The translations under genes were made by a program, and so were the position numbers. The notes beneath the pieces are model-generated. The model saw only the letters and a list, made by a program, of their open reading frames with translations, searched no databases and was not told where the DNA came from. 64,000 nucleotides of DNA from NCBI GenBank assembly GCA_002778195.1, contig PCDI01000002.1, positions 3,175,234 through 3,239,233 on the forward strand. The letters run 5' to 3'. Of the stretch, positions 48,367-59,427 are shown piece after piece (positions within the stretch are counted from its first letter, which is position 1; each line of letters begins with the position of its first letter). This stretch comes from Raffaelea ambrosiae. Taxonomy: Eukaryota > Ascomycota > Sordariomycetes > Ophiostomatales > Ophiostomataceae.

Positions 48367-49290
48367 ATGCCTCCGAGAATACCAATGCTGGCTGCACCTC
48401 TGCGGTGCAGCACGTCCTCGCCCATGCCATCCATGGTGCAGCGGTTTGCTGCGGCCTCCATCTCCAGCAGCGCCCGGCTGTCAGCTCGTACGTGGATGAT
48501 TCGAATACCCCAACCCAACAGACAGTGAGAAAAATAGATGGAACGGGAAAGCACCAAGGACCATGGAAGCCAAACTAACCTGGGACGGGCTCTCTCTCTC
48601 TCTCTGTCTCTTGTCTCTCATTGATGTGAAATGGCTTTCACTAACAACAACTGCCTCTCCCTCTGTGCAGCGCCCCCGTATGCTTCCTCGAGCGGCGCGT
48701 CCTTCCTCGACATGGAACGCGAATCCTCACAGTCTTCTTCTTCTTCTTCTTCGCCTAGCGGCCCCTCGTCTGGCCACTTCAGCTCGCCTGCCGATGACGC
48801 CAACAGCGTTTTGAGCCGTGTTCTCTTTGACTCGGAGACCCGCCGCCGCATGCACGAGCGCAGCGAGGAGAAGAGGCGGTCGGCGCTGGAGCGGCTAGCC
48901 GAGCGCAAAGTCAGCGACGACTACCAGCGGCAGATGCCGCGGCGGTGGCGGGTGGGCGAGCTGTATGCGCCGCACGACCTGAGCCCGGCGGAGGCGTCCA
49001 AGTGGCGGCACTGGCAGCAGGCCAAGGCGGACGTGGTGGACGTGCTGGGCATCAACCCGCTGTACGAGTACCGCAACTTTGCCATGATCTCCGAGTATGT
49101 CACCTCGACGGGCAAGATCCGGCACACCAAGGAGACGGGCCTGCGCCCGGTCAACCAGCGCCGCATGGCGCGGGCCATCCGGCGGGCCATTGGCCTGGGC
49201 ATCCACCCGAGCGTGTACCGGCACCCGGAGATCCTGGCCACGGAGATGAACAACATGCCGAAGCAGAGCTTTGCGTCGAACCTGCGGTGA
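48367..49290 (+). CDS. rsm18: Mitochondrial small ribosomal subunit protein bS18m
   Basis: Component of the mitochondrial 37S/small subunit, of the bacterial S18 family. Two exons, 48367-48487 and 48671-49290, give 246 residues. The N-terminus is Met/Ser/Arg-rich without acidic residues, as in mitochondrial presequences. A Ser-rich segment follows (SSQSSSSSSSPSG). The S18 core is at about 150-215, with NPLYEYRNFAMISEYVT, GKIRHTKETGLRPVNQRRMA and RAIRRAIGLG. The 183-bp intron ends in a CT-rich tract and TGCAG. It is divergent from VMA16. Confidence 0.92.
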
Positions 49291-49672
49291 GATTTGGGGG
49301 GGGAGAAGGGTGAAGACAGATGGGTGCATGAAACAAGCAAACAAGCAAAAACGAAAAGAAATTGATGAAAAAAACCAAAAAAAACTCCAAAGAAACTCCT
49401 TGATCATGTCATATATTGTAGTATAGTACAAAAAAAGTCTAAAGTTCTTTTCATGCTTTTGGTGCCCCCTTTCCCCCCCCAATGCTCCTCCGCTCGTGGA
49501 TCCATGGATTTTTGAGATGTAAAATATATACATATACGTTTCCATACCATATGTGTCCATATATGCCCATGTGTGTGTTTGTGTGTGTGGGTGAGTTCTC
49601 CCCCCCCCCCAAATCCTCCCCCTTCATGTCCCTCCACCCAAGACTCAATACTCCAGGGAAAAAAACGGCACC
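49291..49672. other. Convergent intergenic region
   Basis: About 380 bp of 3' flanks with ACACACAT-like and poly-C runs. No gene is seen. Confidence 0.5.
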
Positions 49673-52600
49673 TCATGCTTTCATCTCTCGTGGTATCGTG
49701 TACTTGCGCAGGCCGTTGGAGTCGGTCCTGCATCCACGCCTCGTCGTCTGCTGCCAGAGACTGGGATATTGGCCGTCTGCCCAGTGGGCAAAGTCGCTTT
49801 GGAGGTTCTGGCCGGGAAGAGCGTTGTGTGCGATGCCGAGTCTGCGCGTGTTAGTCAGGTTGGACCACAGTGTTTTTCCAAGGAGATAGGAAGAGCACCA
49901 AGTTGGGGGTCTACGAACGAACGCCCCTGCGCGAAAAAAAAAAGAAAAGAAAAGAAAAAAAACGTACGTAGCATAGGTCGGCTCGTATCCGACGCTCTTG
50001 GCCATGCCGCTGATCAGCTTCTGCACCTCCTGGATGTGGCCCTGGCCGGCAATGGCGCCGCAGTAGGCGTCAAAGACAAAGGGCGGCACGTCGATCTCCA
50101 TGTGCTGCATCTTGGCCCAGATGGACCGCGCCGTCTCGTCGCCAAAGGGGATCCGCTCGCACACCCAAAAGACGATGGCCAGGCTGTTGTACGAGGGGCC
50201 CTCGGCCGAGACGCTAATGTCCTGCCAGAAGTCGAGCGCCCGCGTCGGGTCGTTGGTGCCGCCGCCGTTGCCGGTGCCGTTGTCGCGCTCGTCGACGAAG
50301 AAGCGGGACGCCGACGAGCAGCCGCCGTAGGCCAGCATCAGCGCGTTGTACAGGCGCGTGTCCATCTGGATGCGCGTGTCCATCTTGAGCATGTTGTGGA
50401 CCATCTGCAGGCCGGCGACGTGCGGCCAGCGGCCGAGGCCCTCGAGGCAGCGCACGTACATGTCCGCGGTCGGCCGCAGGGCCGGGTCGCTGGCGCCGCG
50501 CATGTGGCCAAAGACGTAGCAGGCCATGTCGGGCCGGCGGCGGCGGAAGAAGCCGTCCATGAGCCGCTCGCGGCTCGCCGGCGGGGTCTCGGCAAAGTAC
50601 TGCCGCAGCAGCGAGTAGGCGTCCCACGCGCGGGCCGTGCTCACGTTCTTGCGGTCCACAATGTACTCGACAAACGCCTCGCGCACCACGGCCCGCTCCT
50701 CGACCGAGTACTGCAGCGCGTGCACCGACAGCACGTCAATGACGTCGAACTGCCGGTCGTGGTGCAGGAACAACATGCACAGCGCCACGACCGTCTCCGG
50801 CTCCAGCGCCACCTGGCGCTCCTCGATCGCCTCCAGGACATCGCGGATGCGCGGCAGGTTGGGGTTCAGATGGCTGGTAGTCGTGGTGGTGGCTGCTGTG
50901 GTGGTGCCCGTCATCTTCGTCGTAGCCGTAGCAGCAGCAGCAGCAGCAGCAACAACAACAGCAGGAGCAGTCGCAGGAGCAGTCGCGTTGGCGGTGCCTT
51001 TGCACAGCGCGCGCACGTACGTGTTGATCACGGGCGCGTCCTCGTCGTCGGCGCAGTCCATGGTCTGCAGGTGGCAGAAGGAGGCGTAGGCACCGCTCAG
51101 GTCGTTGGCGGCGATGCGGAAGGCCAGCTGCAGGATGTACGTGTGGACGTCGGGCTCGATGCCCAGCGCGGCACCCAGCTGCACGAAGCGCTCGGCCAGC
51201 AGGGCGTCGTTGTTGGCGGCCGCCACGCGGATGAGCCCGTTGATGGTGGCGGCGTCGGGCTCCATGTTGGGCCGGTTGCCGTTGTGCTTGACCATGGTGG
51301 CCATCATGTGGCGGACCTCGTCGACGCCCTTGCCGAGCGCGACCACGGCCCACTGGAAGATGACGTCCCAGAGCTCCTTGGCCGGGTTGGCATCGCACAG
51401 GTTCTGGAACGTGGCCTGCGCCCACTTCAGCTTCGCCGCCGCTTCCGTCCCTCCCCGGCTGTTGTTCCGCTGCGAGAATGCCAGGATCTCGACGTATGTC
51501 CGCGGCGTCGGCAGCCGCCGGCCGGCCATCGGCTTCTGGAACCACTCCTTCGTCTTGGTCAGGTTGTTTCGCTGGGCGTAAAACGTCGTCATGATCTCGT
51601 GGAAGAGAGGCATGTACTCCAGCCCCGCCGCCTCGGCCGCCGCTGCTTCCCGCAGGAGGTCCTCTTCCCGGCCCTCGCGTGCCAGTCCGCTCAGCACCAG
51701 CACCTGCAGCTCCTTGCCCCGCCGCGATAGTGCGCCGGCCCTGTCCACCTCCACGCCCCCTTTTGGCGCCGCTGCCAGATAGGCTTTGAGGCGCGCAGCG
51801 GCTTCTCGGGCCGCGCCGTACTGGCACAGGACGACCGTGTGGCGCTTGATGTCCACCGGTGCCACCGGGCCGCGCCTCTGCAGCTCGGCGTGGATCTGCT
51901 TGCACAGCTCGAGGTGGTACTTGTAGTGGTCCTGCTCGATCTGGAACTGGCTGGGCAGCGCTTCCAAGGACGTGTCCCCGTCGACCGCGCCGGGAATCCT
52001 GGCCAGCGCCTCTCGTGCCGCACGGAGCTCGTCGCTGGTCACGTCGTTGATGTCTACCGCCAGCGCGGGGCCGTCGTCCTCCTCGCACAGATACTCGAAC
52101 AGCTGCAGCATCCATTGGGCCTGCGTGGCGTTGACGCGCTTCGCGTACTGGTACTTGTACGTGAAGAAGTCGCGGAAGGCCTGCACGAGCTCCTGGCGAG
52201 GTGGCCTGCGGGTGTCTTCTACCACGGCTGAGCGGAACTGCAGCAGCACGTCATAGCCGGGCTCGACTTGCTGCTCTTTGAGCGCGCGGGGGGGCGCTTT
52301 TCGCAGGCTTTTGAGGAAGGTGCGTCGCTGAGTTCTGGGTAGGCCGACGGCTGGTATTGGCAATCGCAGGAGACACTGCTGTGATGGCGTGTGTGGTTGT
52401 GGGTGCGGTGTGTTCGTCTGTGGCCGTGTCGCCGGCACCGTGGACAAGCCTCGTCTCGAAGCGGCTGGGATGGCATGGAGGCGGCCATGGGCTGGCGGGT
52501 GGGCTAATGGCGGCACGACTGCCGCCGGGAGGCGTGGTAGCGTGTCGTTGTGGACGAGGCAGCGTCGGTACACATTGCGCGCCGCCAAATGCGACCGCAT
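49673..52600 (-). CDS. Mitochondrial pentatricopeptide repeat (PPR) protein
   Basis: Large protein, about 956 residues, with an Arg/Ala-rich N-terminus (MRSHLAARNVYRRC) typical of mitochondrial import. It has a helical-repeat body with PPR-like phrases such as NTYVRALCKG, ALMLAYGGCS, TYVEILAFSQRN and FDAYCGAIAGQGHIQEVQKLISGM. The likely role is RNA binding in mitochondrial RNA processing or translation, by family. A low-complexity Ala/Thr insert lies at about 50885-50995. The frame is open throughout, but a pyrimidine tract near the C-terminus (YVFFLFFSFFF) looks like a 57-nt intron (49911-49967, GTACGT..TCGTAG) that is a multiple of three. Removing it keeps the frame and joins YAT to PPTWC. 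The start is the first in-frame ATG. Confidence 0.8.
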   Translation of the reverse strand: MRSHLAARNVYRRCLVHNDTLPRLPAAVVPPLAHPPAHGRLHAIPAASRRGLSTVPATRPQTNTPHPQPHTPSQQCLLRLPIPAVGLPRTQRRTFLKSLRKAPPRALKEQQVEPGYDVLLQFRSAVVEDTRRPPRQELVQAFRDFFTYKYQYAKRVNATQAQWMLQLFEYLCEEDDGPALAVDINDVTSDELRAAREALARIPGAVDGDTSLEALPSQFQIEQDHYKYHLELCKQIHAELQRRGPVAPVDIKRHTVVLCQYGAAREAAARLKAYLAAAPKGGVEVDRAGALSRRGKELQVLVLSGLAREGREEDLLREAAAAEAAGLEYMPLFHEIMTTFYAQRNNLTKTKEWFQKPMAGRRLPTPRTYVEILAFSQRNNSRGGTEAAAKLKWAQATFQNLCDANPAKELWDVIFQWAVVALGKGVDEVRHMMATMVKHNGNRPNMEPDAATINGLIRVAAANNDALLAERFVQLGAALGIEPDVHTYILQLAFRIAANDLSGAYASFCHLQTMDCADDEDAPVINTYVRALCKGTANATAPATAPAVVVAAAAAAATATTKMTGTTTAATTTTTSHLNPNLPRIRDVLEAIEERQVALEPETVVALCMLFLHHDRQFDVIDVLSVHALQYSVEERAVVREAFVEYIVDRKNVSTARAWDAYSLLRQYFAETPPASRERLMDGFFRRRRPDMACYVFGHMRGASDPALRPTADMYVRCLEGLGRWPHVAGLQMVHNMLKMDTRIQMDTRLYNALMLAYGGCSSASRFFVDERDNGTGNGGGTNDPTRALDFWQDISVSAEGPSYNSLAIVFWVCERIPFGDETARSIWAKMQHMEIDVPPFVFDAYCGAIAGQGHIQEVQKLISGMAKSVGYEPTYATYVFFLFFSFFFRAGAFVRRPPTWCSSYLLGKTLWSNLTNTRRLGIAHNALPGQNLQSDFAHWADGQYPSLWQQTTRRGCRTDSNGLRKYTIPREMKA
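49911..49967 (-). other. Possible 57-nt in-frame intron of the PPR gene
   Basis: GTACGT donor, dense poly-T with C, and TCGTAG acceptor. No stop and a length of 3n mean the unspliced frame is also open, so it is easily missed or may be retained. Confidence 0.55.
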
Positions 52601-53202
52601 CGTTGTCGTTGGGCGAGGACGAGAAAAGGGAAAAGAAAAAAAAAGTCTAGGCTGATGGCCGGCTGGACGAGGGGGGGAAGAGAGCACAAAAAGGTCAGTC
52701 GGCGCTGCCGGTCACGCAGTCAGGACAAGGGAAACGTTTCCACGGCATACCTGCGCATGTTTGCCCGTTTCGGTTTGGCTCCTGGCTCGGAACAATGGCT
52801 CGTGGCGGTCTACTTCTTGTCGTCGCCTGGTGGCTCTGCCCTGGGGGCCCTCGATATTTTCTTCACTTTGCAAGTGGGCTTGCAGGATAGAGGCACATTC
52901 TGGATGGTCACGTGCAGCTACTTACACTGGACTTGGGTGGTGAACTGAGTGCTAATTCCGGTGGACCTATCAGAAGCTATCTAAATTCCTTATTGACTAA
53001 CTGGTTACTATATATCTAGTGAACTACGGTGTATACCTGAACGCCTGTTCCCGTAACAAGACAAGATTCGGCCATTGCTCACTCTGAAACCCATTTCCTT
53101 CCTCTACGTGCTAGTGAAAACAAGCCCTCTCATTAGTTCTCCTTCCCGTACAGTCCCGAGGTGTGAACGTGGAGCGCGACATCCCTCCGACTGGCATCAA
53201 CA
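52601..53202. other. Intergenic, PPR gene promoter and calpain 3' flank
   Basis: About 600 bp; no gene or repeat is recognised. Confidence 0.5.
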
Positions 53203-56200
53203 TCAAAGACCCCCCTGCTTCGTGAACTTTGGGCTGCTCTTCGCCTGCGTTGATTTCGAAGCGAACTTTGGCTTCTTCATCTCTTCCATATACTCTGTCT
53301 TCCCGTCGTTCTCCTCCTTCTCCTCCGGGATGGGCCGCAGGACACGCATCTTCACAATGTCCTCGCCGTTCTTCTTCCGCGCCTCGTCGCCCGGCACCGC
53401 CTGGTAGTACACCCGTAGACCGACGACAGCCATGGCATTCCACGGCTTGCCCTCAACTATGTGCGGCTGGCGGCTATCAATCTCCTCCGGGCTCACGCCC
53501 ACCGACATGGCGATCAGCTCCGGCAGCTCCGCCATCTCGGCCAGCTCGGGTACGCCGAACAGCTTCGACAGGTGCTGCAGCTTCTTGGCATGGAGCTTGA
53601 TCTTCATGATTTCGTGGAGGTGCGTATACTGCTCGGTGCCGCGTCGCATCTCGATCTCGACGTCGTCGACGTCGGATAGCATCTCCCCATCGCTCTCGTC
53701 CTCGTCGACATCCGAAGCGTCCGAGACGTCCGACAGGCCGAGATCCTGCATCGCGTGGAGCACGTCCCGGGCCCTGCGCGGGGCCATGACGGTCCCACGT
53801 TCCCGACGGCGACTTTCTGGTGGTGGTGGCGGCGGTGGTGATGTATCCTCCTCCTCCTCCTCCTCACTCTGTGACTTCTTGTCGTCGAAAGAGGAATCGA
53901 CGTCGTGGTAGATGTCGTTCTCGATCTCTTCCTGCTCGTCAATCTCACCGTCGACATCTTCATCTTCGTCCTGGAGAAAGTCGCCCGGCAGCAGCGGAGA
54001 CATGCGGCGCAAAGACGGCCGAGGCAGCCGTCCAGACTGCGGACCCGTGTCGGGGCGCAGGAACGGGGAAGAGACGGCATCAGACTCCCCACCATGACTG
54101 TAGCGCACATCGTGGGTGGGCATGGAAAGGCGCATCTTGGACGCGTCCGCCGTCTCTTCTTTGCGGGGCGTCTCCTTCCCGTCCTTGGGGCGCAGGCTGA
54201 GGCGGGTTGAAAAGCTGCGGTTGCGCTGGTTCTCGTGTCTCTCCCGTTCAGCAGCAACAAGAGAAGCCGCAACCGTGCTAGGAGAACGGGCAACGCCGGA
54301 GGGAGAACGGGCAGCGGGGCCGGAATGGGGACTCCAAGCCGGACGGAAACGGGAGCCGAAACCGGGATCAGGATCGGAACGAGGATCGGAACGAGGATCG
54401 AAACGAGGATCGGAACGGGGTTCGAAACGGGGTTCGAAACGGGGCTCGAAACGAGGATCGGAACGGGGCTCGAAACGGGGCTCAAAACGGAGGTCCGAGT
54501 GAGGGTCCGAACGGGGGTCCGAACGAGGACGAGAAGACGCATGGTCCGACTCGTCACGGAGTTGGCGCAGGTGCGCCTCGACCTTGGCCCGGCGCTTCTC
54601 GTCCAGGGCCTTGTTGATGCGCTCTTCGCGCTGCTGGTCCCGCCGCTTCTGGTTCCGCTGGATCCGGTCGTAGAGGACGTCGAGGCGCTTGCGGCGGCGG
54701 ATGTCGTCCCGGATCATGTCGCGCTCGCGCTGCTCCTCGCGGGCGGCGGCGGCCTGGCGGGCGGCGGCCTCTTCGGGGCTCTCGACGATGCGGCCCTTGC
54801 TGTGGGCGAGGTCGTAGTTGCGGCCGGTGCGCAGCAGCTTTTCGCGGCGGGTCTCGGCGGCCTGGCGGACGACGTATTCGGGGTGCATGTAGCGGTCGTT
54901 GCGGCGGGCATCGATCTGGACAAGGACGTGGTAGTCGCCGGCCTCGAGCGCGGGCAGCTCCGCGTTGACGGAGCGGCTCATGCGGTAGCCCGTCCGCGCG
55001 CGGGCGACCGCCACACAGGCGCCCTCGTCGTCCCGGTGCGGGGAGGATGCACCGGCGACCTTGTGCACGCGGAAGCTGAGCTCGAACCTGTACGGGCCCT
55101 GGAGGCCGCGGAAGTAGCGGTGGTCGAGCTGGCTGAGGACGAGCACGACGGGGCCCGGGCGGGCGAGCGAAAAGGCAAACTTGGTGTCGTGGTCGTCGAT
55201 GGTGTAGGGCACGGCGAGGGTGGTCCAGATGCTGGCCGTGGTCCAGTCGGGGCCGAACAGGCGGGTGCGGTCAAAGGTCTGGTACTTGCGGAGCAGGTCC
55301 TGGTAGGAGATCCAGAAGGCGCCGTCGTCGCCGAAGCGGTGGCCGAGCTTCTGGATCCACGCGGCCGTCCACTCCTTGGACCCGTCGCTCCAGGCGCCCT
55401 TCCACTCGTTCTGGCCCCAGGGGTTCTTGAGCAGCACCAGGCGGACCCCGTCGATCTCGACGGCCCGCAGGATCGAGTAGGCGTGCTGGGCGACGATGCC
55501 ACTGCGGTTGCGGCAGCCGCGGCCCCACATGCCGGTCGAGCAGCCCAGCAGGATCGTCTTGTTGACGTTCAGCAGCTCCTCCGTCCAGAAGCGCTCCTTG
55601 TCCAGGATGTCGGCCGAGTGGACCTCCGAGGCGACGCCGCCCGTGAGGTCCTCGACGCCCTCGCCGCTGCAGCCGCCCTCCAGGGACTCGTAGTCGCCGT
55701 GGGCCTTGGCAAAGGCCTTCTCCAGCAGCGGCAGCCACGTCATGTTGGGGTTGCTGCACTGCGCAAAGAAGAGCGCGCCGCTGTTGGTCTGGTAGATCTG
55801 GCGGTACGCCTCGTCCGGGTCGGCGCGCGTGCGGTCGTTGAAGAGGAGGCGCTCCAGGCGGCTCTCGTCGTAGTTGGGCTTGTTCAGGTACAGCTTGTCG
55901 TCGATGACCTCGCTGAACCACTCGCCGTCCCGGTGGAAGACAAAGCCGTACACGCCCACCATCTCGTCCCGCGCGACGCACACTCTCTCGATCAGCCCCG
56001 GCTTGTTGCTCATCGTGCACAGCGCTGCCATGAGCCAGCAGTCGCCGTAATTCCCCTGCACCACGTCGTCGGCCGCAGGCGCCCCCACAAAGAACTCGGG
56101 CTTGTCAAAGATGTTACCCACACGCTTCACGGCGTGGGGTTCGGGAAAATTATCCGGGTCATCCGTCGGCGTCGGTCGCGGATCCACCGGGTCGGGGTCG

Positions 56201-56887
56201 GACCCCGAGGAGGCGTGGTGCATCGAGCGCGAGTGGGCCGTGGACGTGGCGTGTTGGAGAGCATCCGGTGGCCGACTGCCCGTCTTCGGGCTTGGTGGCC
56301 TCGACGGTGCTGGCAGCTTCTTGTGGCGGAGAGAACGGAGGCAGTCTCCGCGACCGGTCTGGAAGTCCAGCTCGATATCAAAGTCCGGATCCCGGTACTT
56401 TTGGTTGCTGCGGCGGCATGTTTCGGCGATGCGGGCCACCCGGGCACGACACTGGGCCGCGGCTTCTTCGTAGGTGGCAAAGGCGTGCTGGATGCTGGCC
56501 GCTGAGCTGCCCGACTTGGCTGTGTCGTGATGAGCAGGCGGGATGACGGAGGTGACTGGAGGGAATGTTAGTGAATGTCTTTTGAACGAAGACAAGAGGA
56601 GCAGAACAACAACAACAGGCAAACAACGGAATGCAGAAGAGCGGCAGGCACTACTAACCCTTGCCAGGCACCTTGGTGCTGAAGGCAGACCAGAAGTCGT
56701 CGACGATCTTCTGCGGCGGACGAGGCCTGCCCACGGTGGCAGGTCTGGTCCGGTAGCTGATCGCGCGATGCTCCTCGTCCTCGGGGAAACTCAGATATCC
56801 ATCAATGTCGAGAGGATCTCGTTTGGATGGGTGGTCGGGGTCGTCGTGGCCGACGGGGTCGTCGATGGGACCGTCGTAGTTCGACAT
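53203..56887 (-). CDS. Calpain-family cysteine protease with long charged C-terminus
   Basis: Intracellular papain-like protease (CysPc, PF00648) of 1193 residues. Two exons, 56659-56887 and 53203-56555, are joined through KVPGK-VTSVIPP. The catalytic triad is intact: Cys in GNYGDCWLMAAL (about 248), His in QHAYSIL (about 435) and Asn in LKNPWGQNEW (about 455). A C2-like/domain III region follows to about 650. Next come a coiled coil rich in Arg/Glu (EEQRERDMIRDDIRRRKRL), a tetrapeptide repeat R-[SF]-[DE]-P (13 units), and an acidic/poly-Pro segment. The C-terminus is short and helical. It is not a typical PalB/Rim13, being longer and with the extra repeats. The substrate is unknown. Confidence 0.88.
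54370..54527 (-). repeat. 12-nt tandem repeat encoding R-[SF]-[DE]-P
   Basis: About 13 copies of a 12-nt unit in the calpain gene, alternating RSDP and RFEP. Third-base and Ser/Phe differences show the units have diverged. Confidence 0.9.
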
Positions 56888-57106
56888 AGTGTGTGGATTG
56901 TCGTGTGTCTTGCACAAGAGGAGATACAGTGTAGACCAGGGAACACAGAACTTGGGCAAAAGGGATGTGCAGCAGAAAGATCAGTGATCGAGGCCAGCAA
57001 CGATGGCAGATTCGAAGTGACGGAAAGAGCAGGTAGAGTATGAAAGATGTGAATGGATATGAAGGTGAAGGGCGGAACAAGAAAGAAAGCTGGACGGGAA
57101 AGCGAG

Positions 57107-57117
57107 ATATATTTATA
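57107..57117 (-). promoter_or_regulatory. TATA box of the calpain gene
   Basis: Minus-strand TATAAATATA lies about 220 bp upstream of the ATG. Confidence 0.5.
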
Positions 57118-58562
57118 CACATCGAGATGCATGTATCGAGAAGTCTGCAAGAGCCGGCATGGTGGCGGGAACACAGGCATCTGCCTCGTGTGAGAGGCCT
57201 GCCCTCGCCTTTTTCTTGTTTTGTGGCGCCTCACCTTGTGGTCGAGGTGCAGCGAAGCCATGATGGGCAAGCGCCTGGCTTGTTGTTTTGTCCCGCCAGG
57301 CGCCTGTCCTGGACAAGAGGCCTCTGGCCCTTCATTCTGGGCTTCATTGTGGTCTTCATTGTGGTCCTTATGATGGTCCTCATCATGGTCTCCATCACAG
57401 TCCTCGGAGAGTGCCTAGACTCTAGACGAGACAATGAGGCGCAAAGACGCCCAAGGAGACAGGCAGAGACAACAGACAGACAAGAAAGATAGAACGATCC
57501 CGACACCATGGTCAACACTATGGTCAGTCCAGCCTAGCCCACCCCATCTTAGGGTGGCTGTGAGACCTTCTTCTCTGGTCGTGGATGAGAGGTGTCACCT
57601 GCCGTGTGAATCGTTGCATAAACCAGGAAAGGTGGTTGTCGAGCTACACAGACTGTGAGTGGACGAAACGCGAAGAAGAGGGTGGGTGAGAAGAACCGCC
57701 GCAAGACGGATTTCGGGCGCGAACCCCCCCCCCCCACCTGCCCGGCCGCTGTCAGCGACCGGAGACCAAGTTCTTCCAGGCATCGGCGGTCCTGATTTCG
57801 CAGCTCCAGGCAGCCAGACCACCCCCTGGAGCCAACCAAACAGAGGGAGCCCCCGTAACCTATGCATGACTGCTCTTACATGCATATGCAGCCCTCTGCA
57901 AGAATAGCTTTTTTTGTCTGGTACCCGTCCACGGTTTCTCTTTTAAAAGCACACTGCCCCAACTCTTGTGAGAGTAGCTGCATTATAACACTCTGGTTTT
58001 GGGGCTTCCCGGACTGGTAACCCGAAACAGTAACAATATTCAGATTCATTTATTCCAAAAAAAGAAGAAAAAAAATGTCGGCTGGCCAGCAGCGGCATGC
58101 TGGGCCAACTTTGCCTCGCCATATGGCTTGAAACAATTGGCCTGAAAAAAGGCGAAACCGGGGAGTCGCCAAAGATGAGTCTCTGAACGAGGTGCACCAA
58201 GCAAGAATAAGAGAGAGAGAGAGAGAGATCTACCTGGTGGAAGAGGTTTGAGAGCAAGGGACCGCGCAGTTCTGGGGGTTCCAGGCCACGGCGGATGTGG
58301 GCGTATCATTCACTTGTTTGAAAGGGTCGGCGAAGCGCCTGTGTGGGTTTGGGGTCTTGAACAACAGGCCTGCTGGCTTCAGACCATATGTGAGGCCGGG
58401 GCCATTCCAAAACATCTTCTTTGCCTTTCTTTCTTGCCCATTTTGGATTTCTTTTGAGTCAATCCCATTGACCACAAGACTTGTCCGCATTCGCCTTTCT
58501 TTTTGTCCGTATGTTTCATCTTTCATCTTCCCATGACCCCTTTCATCGTCACGACCCCAGAT

Positions 58563-58620
58563 GGTCGCCCGAGCGGCTGGCCCGTTTATTGATTGCAAGC
58601 GCCTTTAACGAAAGGCGACC
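58563..58620 (+). other. Nested inverted repeats, possible structured element
   Basis: GGTCGCC (58563-58569) pairs with GGCGACC (58614-58620). Within it lies a second hairpin, CGCCTTT-AACG-AAAGGCG (58600-58617). The 58-nt span is too short for a tRNA. Confidence 0.4.
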
Positions 58621-59427
58621 GAGGGCTTGCCAGAAAAAATGAGGAAAAAAAAAGCCGCCAACAACGTCCATTATCAAGGCCTGCTTCGGGCCTGTTCTTT
58701 CTCCCTCTGGGGTTCTACCGTCGTTTGACAAACATCCCTGAGCAAGCGCTTGCCGGTGTGCCTGCTCAGGAGAAGGCCCTCGAAGGCTTTACAGAAAACA
58801 CTCGATGGCGCCGGCCACAGGACCGCGGGACGGCCACGGCCCGCCTGCCTCGAACTCCTGTAGCGAGCGTGTCTGCGTGGCAAGTCTTGCCAGGCACATC
58901 CATCCAGGTCCACCTCCCCATTGTTTTGCACCCGGCAGAACAGTTGACAGGAACGCTCTCCAGATTCCGGCTACGGGAAAAGATTGCACAGCAGCTCCTG
59001 TAGGTAGGTATGGAATTGGAAGTAGTTAGAGTGCAGAGTAGAAAACCAAATAAAATAAAAAGGTCTATTCCACGATTCGTGTATTACAAGTATAAGTAAA
59101 CTATGCGTTTGTATGTCCAACAGGGTTCAGTATATCAAAAAGTCGTGGTTTTCTCTTTCATACCGTCTGTTTGGTCTTTTGGTGTAGACGTCCAGACAAT
59201 GCACCCCATTCAATATCCAAGCCAATAAGGGAATGTCCAATGCTTCTTTTTTCTTGCTATTAGTACAGAATCCAATGGCGCTCATTATTTTCTTCTCCTA
59301 TTATGCCACCCCGGAACGTATAAATTAACATATCCAAATAAGAACAACAAAGAAGAAAATCAAAAAGTAGTAGTGTAGTAATATAATAGTATGAAGCTGG
59401 ACGGGCTGCCAACCGTCAACAGCAGTG

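Larger units (their letters stand above)
56888..59427. other. Intergenic region between the calpain and Gts1-like genes
   Basis: About 2.5 kb. It contains the calpain promoter, short GTGGTC/TTCAT direct repeats at about 57340-57410, a C-run at 57726, GA repeats at about 58211-58228 and the hairpin at 58563-58620. The last 400 bp are A/T-rich and probably the Gts1-like 3' flank. No gene is recognised. Confidence 0.55.

Noticed and set aside
49769..51730. Plus-strand open frame of 653 codons
   Set aside because: It is antisense to the PPR gene in GC-rich sequence, with a His/Arg/Val-rich shadow composition.
54235..56505. Plus-strand open frame of 756 codons
   Set aside because: It is antisense to the calpain gene; the calpain triad on the minus strand is decisive.
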